Of a stretch of 64,000 bases of DNA, positions 56,601-64,000 are shown piece after piece. This DNA comes from Aphelocoma coerulescens (lineage: Eukaryota > Chordata > Aves > Passeriformes > Corvidae). The stretch is taken from the NCBI RefSeq assembly GCF_041296385.1, contig NC_091013.1, positions 32,063,001 to 32,127,000 on the forward strand. The letters run 5' to 3'. The translations under genes were made by a program, and so were the position numbers. The notes beneath the pieces are model-generated. The model searched no databases and had not been told where the DNA came from. It worked only from the letters and a program-made list of their open reading frames with translations. Each line of letters begins with the position of its first letter. The first letter of the stretch is position 1.

Positions 56601-58955
56601 AAAATACAGACCTATAAACCATCAAGTAAGAAGAAGAAAATTTTAAAATCCTACACATCTAAGCAAACAGGAATTTAATATTAAAATTACTTTAGCCAAC
56701 ACCAGTCTTTAGCTGTGACTGAATCACACAGAACAGAATAAATTTGCATGTAATGCGAGAGCAGTGAATATGCCAAGGCTCTTGGTGCACAACAATGAAA
56801 AAAATCTCCACAGCTCACAGGTTATGAGGCCTACTCTGACTGAGATCTGATTTTTAAGGTGGCTTTGCACACTTATCTTTCCTTAACCCACTGCTAATTT
56901 CTTCATTTTAATAGGAAAGTATATTCTGGCATGTATATTTATAAAAACACTATTCTGAAACATAACTTAGCTCTGGAATAGCAACTCAGTAACAGTGCAT
57001 TAATTTATTTCTATGTTAATGATCTTTACATATTCTCTTACATGTTTGCAAGAACTGTTTTCTTTCCTAAGTCTTGTCTAAACCAGTTTTATTTCTTTTA
57101 AACTGGATTTATACAAACACGTATCATCTAGTCTACAAATTTTCTCCAAATTCTGAAAATAGTGTCATATCTTACCAAAACAGGGACAGATCAATTATTT
57201 AAATAATTTCTAATTTACACTAAGGTTTTTTTTGAAGTCCAGTTTCTAACCCTTTGTCTTAATGACTAAGCCCACTTCAAGGTAGCTATAACCACATGAG
57301 CCAATTACAATGTGCTAAATGCCACTCACTTCTGTCAATGTAATTGTAATTGCTACATTTGTATCACTACTGGTTAAACTGCAGAACTAAACCTGGACAA
57401 GTTATTTTTAAAGCTTTGACTATGAATTAACTGCTAATGCACAGTCACACAATTTCAGTCATCCTGAACAGTGGAAAACTGAGCAGCATGGGGAATACAG
57501 GCAGGTGGATACAGAACAAAAAAATAAAATTATTATGGATGGAAAATTACATTGTAAAAAGTAAAATACCATACAGATAAGGGAAAACAGTATTACACTG
57601 TATGCAAGCAACCATTTTAATCAGCTTCAGGACTACAGAAGTCTGGTGAGCCTCAAGAAACGTCCCAGTTCAGTGCTCAACACAATAAATCTGATTAAAG
57701 AAAGGCCTGTTCTCCAAGACGGAAGAGTCAGTGCTAGCTATCAGCCTGGATTTCTGCCTACATCCCAACAGGTGACTGTTCACTGGAAATGTAAAAGGTC
57801 ATTCTTTTATGAGACAGCGAATGTCAGGCAAGTGAGAATCACCAGCCAGCAGGCTTGCTTTCCAGCTAAATCCTCTTGCACTTACCTAGGCAATTTGCTT
57901 GTTTATTTTCCAGTACTCCATAACAAGGGGAAATTAATAATTTTTCCAATTAATAAAATTTCCAACTCAGGAAGAGCCATCACAACAAAGAAAATACACA
58001 CAATGCAGTAAAGATCAGATGTACAAATCAAATGTCACACTTGGAAGGCTTTTTGCATAGAAACATATTCATTCTTTCTTCATTGTTAAAAGCTCTAGTA
58101 ACCATCCCTCAAAAAGCCAACTGGCCAAATCTGTATTTTCTATTTATATGTTAGATTTGAAATAGAACCATTCCTAGACAATGCACTTTAATCATGTGAA
58201 ATGAAAAAGCAATACATTAATCTAAATAACAAAAAACCAGAATCTTCATGAAAACCCTCATTTTGTACTACTGATTAAAAGGAATTTCTGACTTTACACA
58301 ATACATACTTGAATAAGTTCATATGCACCAACCTATGCCCAAGTTAATACAAGCTGAACAGAGGCAGTAGACCACTTGCACTGCAATACCTGAGCACTCC
58401 ACTATTTCACAGTGGGGAGAAAAAGTCAAATGATTTGTACTTTACTGCACACAACAGCACAATTTGAGAGTACCATTGACACCCAACCAAGCCTGCATAT
58501 AATCTTTCACTAACTTACTTTTGTGTCATTTCTGCCTTCAGATAAAAGACAAGCTTCTTTACACAGCAAGGCCCTTCCCTAGTATGAAGAGCTGTCACGT
58601 TGTGCTCATCCACTCATCTCTTTTCCCCTTAGTTAAGACTGATGCAGATTTTTAGGAATTCAGTCACCAACTGAGTTTGTAAAGCTAGCCATGAAACAGA
58701 AAGTGACAGCCTGATTCTGATTGAGAACACAGGCTCCAGACAGACAATGAAGCTTAGACTGAAGCTAGCAATGACTGCTTAGACTGAGAAAGGAAGAAAG
58801 AGGGTCTCCACCCTGAAGCCACTGCTCACACATCTGGCTCACAACTTTCACGCTTCGGAAGACAGTGCAACTGTTTAAAGGTTTCATTTACAGTTAACAC
58901 TGGTTGTATGTTTTCTGTGATAGATATATCCTTGCAAGAAAACCGCACAAACATA

Positions 58956-59254
58956 CATAGATGTTACAGTGCGGATACTGTAACACGTGTATCAGACAAC
59001 GAGGCCTGTGGAAAAGAAATATCTATGGACCGATTCTTGCTAGATGTTTCAGAGATGTTTATTTCTCCAGCCGCATGGCCAGGGCTCTGCTGAGGAACTG
59101 AGGCAATCACAGGACCCGAGGGTCCTTGCCCACGCAGGGGAACACAAAACAACCAATGGGGAACGAGGCTGACCAGGGAAACCCCGTGTCTCCCGCCCTC
59201 TCCGGCCCCTCTCCCAGGGCTACATGGCAGGGGGAAGGGACCCTGACACATAGA
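58956..59254 (-). mobile_element. solo LTR of an endogenous retrovirus with 6-bp target duplication
   Basis: The LTR proper is 58962-59248 (287 bp), starting TG and ending CA with short inverted ends. CATAGA stands on both sides (58956-58961 and 59249-59254), a perfect 6-bp target site duplication. On the minus strand it has a GC box (59192-59198), an inverted CCAAT (59153-59157) and AATAAA (59058-59063), in the order of an LTR promoter and poly-A signal. It is GC-rich compared with its surroundings. No internal viral genes are present, so this is a solo LTR left by recombination. The 6-bp duplication suits class II (ERVK-like) elements; the family is not identified. Confidence 0.88.
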
Positions 59255-62200
59255 AACAGAAAAGATCACTGAAAGTAACATGTACTATACCTAACAATCT
59301 GCTTTTATTTAGGTATTTTCTGAACAAAACTACATTAGATGATTTCAGGTTGACACACAAAAATCACATTTTATTCAAATATCATTATTCTCAGAAGCTT
59401 ATTCTATATTCAGTCTGTATTTCCACCTTACAGAAACGTGTTTCCGTCCACTTCAACTAAAGCAATTTTTATTTGCATCCAGTTTTTTTGTAATGAGTTA
59501 AAAAAATTATCTGCTATTGTCCAAAATGGTGGATTTCCCATGGTAGCAATAAAGACCATAAAACTTCACTTGAAAAAAAACACCAAAATACTACTTTGAA
59601 ATCTGCCAGATGCTTTAAGTTGGTGCTTTAAAGTTTTCAAAGATTTCATTTGTTCCTCCAAAGATATTTACTTCCTGGCTCCAAAATGCTTCTCAGAAAA
59701 TAATACTCAATTCCATTCATAGGGGGGTATGAATGAGAAAACTTACTTTAAAATAAATTTTAAATATAAAAAAATAAGAAGGAGAAATAATTCTCTCAGC
59801 AGGAGAAAAACTTCAGTGCACACTATTTTTAAGCCAAAGAGAACAATAATCCTGACACTCATGGAAACTTCTCAGAAATCATTTAAAGAGAACAAAAAAT
59901 GTAAAAGGAAGCTAAAGAGAAAACAAACATCTGCAAATAGCATTCTTTTTTTCCAGCTTTGGGCCATACAAAATGTGGCTTTCTATTCTTTCTAATGATG
60001 GCAATTTTAAAATTTCAATATGTTAAATTAAGTTATATGCCCATACACATTTTTATTGAGCTTGTACAGACAAAATTAATTGGAACTACCCTCAAAAATA
60101 AGATAAGTTGTCCTGCAATGAGAGGGGAAAAAACAACAGTCCTTCCAAACTACTCTAAAGGGTTTATCTCAATTTCCCAAGTTTGAGATCAGAAACTTTT
60201 CATTATGGCAGTTTTACTACTCACGTAGCACTGAAAACTGATGTGCGAAAAGATAACATGCACTTAATGGAATTCTAATCTTTTTAGCATATAGAAACAT
60301 TCAATATGTAGCTTGCCAGAAATGGTAGTCTATTCATGGCTTCTGCAGCTTCAGGAGAACAATGCATTAAATGACAATAATTTTAGCTATTACCATTAAC
60401 ATTGGTCTTACAAACTTACACTCGCATGAAATGAGCCACTGAACAGACCACTACTTACTCAAAAAAAATGGGTTGTATCAACACAGTGGAAAGACCTACC
60501 TAAAAGGTACATCCAGGATGATTAATGACCTTAATAAACACAGAGATAAAGCATTGTTCTCCACACCATAGAAAAGAGGAAGGAAGATGCAATTTTCAGA
60601 GTTTCCAAAAAACGCTCCACAGAACAGGAAAGTGACAGAGCCAGGCAGATACCTCCTGACATCTAAATGTCTTGCTGGCAATGTGAATGCTATCAGGTAA
60701 GAGATACAGCTTATGCTTGGTGGACACTGCTCAGTTTTCCATCCTTACTCCTACCTTGCTACCTCCTACAGAGGATGTACACTCATCTTACAGCACAGAA
60801 ACAGTAGCCTACTAAGTGAGAGTTCTGCTCTCCTCCCTGCCCTGATTTTGCCTCCCTCCCTTTTTTTCTTGGTCAGTTATCAGGGTGGAACTGCATGAAT
60901 TTTTAGAACAAGGGTACGTGGACAACACAGCTGTTTAGATTTTGTTGTGCAACACTTGCAACTTGGTTAATACCAAGTTACTGGAGAGAAGTAGCATAGG
61001 GACAGAGAAGCACACTATATCCACCCCTCCTATGCTCACCTGGCAACACTCAAGTGTCCACTGGAAACAGCTATTAAGCCTGAGGACAAGCAAAAAAGAG
61101 TGGCGAGGTAACGGTTGTTCAGCTACCATATCAAGCTTATAAATACAACAATCGAAGGCCAGGAAAGGGTAGAAAAGGCCTGATGTTAGAGCCGTAGTGT
61201 TAATGATGTGGCAGTAACACTACCTATTGATTGCTGAGCACAGCAGTCTGTTGACTTGTCATGTGGAAGCACAGACCAGCAGGAAAAAGCGGGCTGCAAG
61301 GTCTGATAAAACCAGAGAAGAAATGGGTGGAGAAGAATGGCTGAAAGTTTTGAAAGAAGATAAAATACACAGCAAAAGGAATGAAACTAAACGGGTGAAT
61401 TTCAGCTTGGGGAGGAACACATTAATAAGAAATTAAAGGTGCAAGTAGGCAACAGGGAAATGAAATGCTTGCAGAAATGCAATTTAGCCACCTAAAATAC
61501 CTTGGAAGCAGTTACTCCTTAGAAATAAATAAACAATCTCTTCTAGTCAGAGTCTTTTATAAACAGCTGTGATGATCTAAGCTGACACCCAGTGCAACAC
61601 AGATAATGATTTCACCCAATAATTCCAAACCCTTCGGCTTAGTGACAGAATATGTTATGGAAAGACATCTAATTCTACTTTGAAGATTCCAACAACCCCT
61701 CATCACTAAGTTGCCCCCTAAGACAAACCTTTATTCAAAAATACCTCTGATTTCTACTTTGATATGCCTAGTACCCAGTCTCAACCTAAATAGGCACACC
61801 TTTGCTAAATTCAACACTAGAGCATTTTTTTTTTCACTAAACAGGTATCTTTAAAGCACAATTAATTAAATAATGCTAAATAAATAAATGTTTTTTCAGT
61901 CTCTGAGATCCTTAGTCTAGTCTTTTTCCCTAGAGAAATTTCATTGCATCCAAGGAAGAATTCACAGCACTCATCAAGTACTGAAACACTGATCAAATTT
62001 TCCCTGATGAACTGGAAGTTCATGTCAGTCTTTTCTCCATCAGATAATGATACTCAGTAGTACTGAGTGGCAGAGTGACTTCAGCTGTGAAGATTCAGTC
62101 TCTGTCAATGACAACCATCTCTCCTTCAGCATCAAATGTAATCACATTTCTCCCAAAACAAGGAATTTATTCATCTTTTGATTATTTCGGAAGATGCAGG

Positions 62201-63111
62201 TCATCCAAACTATTTGGGCACATCATGACCTAGTTAAGCTACACAAAAGGCAGATGACAAGGTATATGGTAATACAAAAGTAGTTATATCATAAGACAAA
62301 AGTTACACACATACATACCTTCCTTACCTTTTTATACTTAGGAGACACAACTTAGAGGGCAAGAGTAGCCTCAGTGCTTCTTAGTACACACTAGATAATG
62401 GTAATTTCTGGTACCTCTAAACTGCCTGTTGCTGGCTCCACAGATTGAAGCTATGCACAGGTTCAGAATACCAAAGCAAGCACACAAGAAGGAAATGGTT
62501 TCTAGTGAGGACCAAGTACTCCATGTCCTCCACTGCAAGAAAGGAATAGTCAAAAGCTTTGCAACATTAAATATCCAAATCTCTCAGTATTTCCTCAGAC
62601 ATATCAGCTGCATAGATCGTTAAGTATTACTTTAATACATCTTGTATATTAACATGTAAACCACAATATTCAATGTATTGTTATATTGCCAGCAGCTGGC
62701 AAAGATGAAAACTAGTAGCTGTACTATGCTTCACATGAAAGACAGGATACGAATATGCCTGTTGAAACAAATTTTTCAAGAGAATGAACAAAAACCAGGG
62801 GACAAATAAAGCCTATGTGATCCACAATTACAGAAAAAAGGAATGGTTGACACGGTCTTGTTTCTATCTATGATCACACTTTTTTCAGGGATGCAGCAAC
62901 CCATGAAGCTTCCTGGTACAGTTACAACTCTACTTCTACCTAAATTATATCTAAATTACTATTACCATAGCACTGACTTCACCACAGAGTTACATGGAAA
63001 GTCAGACTTCTTCTGTCTCGCAGATATTCCCATCAGCTGCAACAAAACTATTGCAAGCTCCAACTAAGTTTTAAGATCACAGGGGAGACACAAAATATAG
63101 AGACAGGAAAA

Positions 63112-63305
63112 CTGAGGGTGGAATGGACTTTAATATGCCATCCAGCTCAACCTTCTGCAGAAGTACAGCAAATGCTGAATTTGGATGATGTTGCTTAGGC
63201 TGTCATTTAGCTGGGCCTTGAAAACCTCCAAGGTCAGAGATTCCACAACCTCTCTAGAGAACCTGTTTATATGTCTGACCAACCTCATGGTGAAATACAG
63301 ACTCA
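63112..63305 (-). mobile_element. CR1 LINE fragment, minus strand
   Basis: Read on the plus strand it has GTGGAATGGACTTTAATATG, CATCCAGCTCAACCTTCTGC, CCACAACCTCTCTAGAGAAC and CAACCTCATGGTGAAATACA, the reversed CR1 3' region. The CR1 end motif itself is absent. Borders are approximate. Confidence 0.88.
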
Positions 63306-64000
63306 TTATATCAAGCCAGAAGATCATAGCCATCCTGACCGGAAGACAGTGACAGATGGAGGAGTCAGTGATCCATGCAAGAGCCAAGCTGAGCAGACCC
63401 ACGCCTGTGCTGGGCTGCATGTCTGGGCTGGCCGTCAGGCCCATGCTGCACGTACTCCGTGGCTGCAGGGGGAGCCCGGACAGCCCTCTGAAACAGAGAA
63501 GCTGCAGCTAGCTCCACCAAATTATGCCACTTGGGTGGCCTTGCTTTATTTGGAAGTGCAGGTGGAAGTTCCCATGTGAGCATCCTTTCTACCTGACAGC
63601 AAAAACTATGAATAGAGTACTCTTCTTGCAAGGAAATTCAGCAATAAAAACAACATGGGGTAACCTTTCTAAGGATGGGGTCTGCACAGTGTGTTGCACA
63701 CAGACTCTTCAAAGGTCTGTTTGGTGCTGCACAATTCAGGGTTCCCAGCATGAAAAGAGATCCAAGATTATCTATACTATTCTCTCTTTATATGGTTATA
63801 TAATTCTATAATAAATAGAATTTTCAATGCTATTTTATAGTGTCCAAGTGCCTCTCTTACTCAGATCATCACAGAGCAGCATCTCCTGGCACAAAACAAA
63901 CTTTCCTTGTTTCACTTTATGGCCACCGTCTCTCAGGCTCCTGCCGTGCATCACCATGAGCAGTCAGGCTCCATTTTCCTCCATAAACTGCTTTGACATT

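Larger units (their letters stand above)
51660..64000 (-). other. TMEM131 first intron, 3' part (over 12 kb)
   Basis: Assigned as intron because the first exon seen (51598-51659) starts within a codon and lacks the signal peptide, and no GC-rich first exon appears up to 64000. It holds an A/C tract (53546-53666), a possible cryptic exon (54129-54217), a solo LTR (58962-59248) and a CR1 fragment (63112-63305). The open frame at 57646-58011 is not supported. Confidence 0.75.

Noticed and set aside
57646..58011. 121-codon open frame on the plus strand
   Set aside because: No recognisable family or supporting signals; likely chance.
59100..59248. GC-rich segment as the TMEM131 first exon or CpG-island promoter
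   Set aside because: It is contained in the LTR bounded by the 6-bp duplication, and no signal peptide followed by an EKEA-like end and a donor was found.
58908..59281. Open frames on both strands around 59 kb
   Set aside because: They fall within the solo LTR, which is non-coding; explained by its GC-rich composition.
1..64000. Bacterial-type features (operons, CRISPR, Shine-Dalgarno sites)
   Set aside because: The window is intron-rich vertebrate DNA; no evenly spaced repeat arrays or operon-like frames exist.

Overview
This is vertebrate nuclear DNA, AT-rich and intron-dominated. It is most likely from a bird, because it carries several truncated CR1 LINE copies whose 3' ends finish in the ATTCTRTGA motif, and a 287-bp solo retroviral LTR with a perfect 6-bp target duplication. 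A non-avian sauropsid cannot be excluded from the sequence alone.

The window holds one recognisable gene, TMEM131, on the minus strand and cut at both ends. I traced 23 coding exons from 51598-51659 (most 5') to 832-941 (most 3'). They join without any gap, frameshift or stop into 821 codons plus two bases. The reading matches vertebrate TMEM131 from just after the signal peptide into the middle of the luminal region. The first exon (signal peptide, promoter, CpG island) lies beyond the right edge. The rest of the luminal part, the transmembrane helix and the cytoplasmic tail lie beyond the left edge. TMEM131 is a type I membrane protein of the early secretory pathway. Its N-terminal PapD-like domain is reported to bind procollagen and its tail the TRAPPIII subunit TRAPPC8, promoting collagen secretion. 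The exons here encode the PapD-like domain and further modules that look like similar beta-sandwich repeats.

Layout: 1-11983 is exon-dense (13 exons, short introns). 17006-23930 is a second cluster (7 exons). Three small exons are then scattered at 33795, 40354 and 51598 among introns of 6-11 kb, and 51660-64000 is the 3' part of the first intron. The introns contain CR1 fragments (7.3, 7.6, 11.4, 39.2, 39.8, 42.5, 46.0 and 63.1 kb), the solo LTR (59.0 kb), an unidentified 175-bp element with inverted ends (45.1 kb), two AT-rich microsatellites, and many two-letter A/C or T/G tracts. I saw no other protein-coding gene, tRNA, rRNA or CRISPR array.

I found no previously undescribed biological system here. 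The most check-worthy items are a well-formed possible stop-containing exon in the first intron (54129-54217), the inverted-repeat element, the unusual G/U-rich small intron at 18041-18178, and the recent-looking solo LTR.
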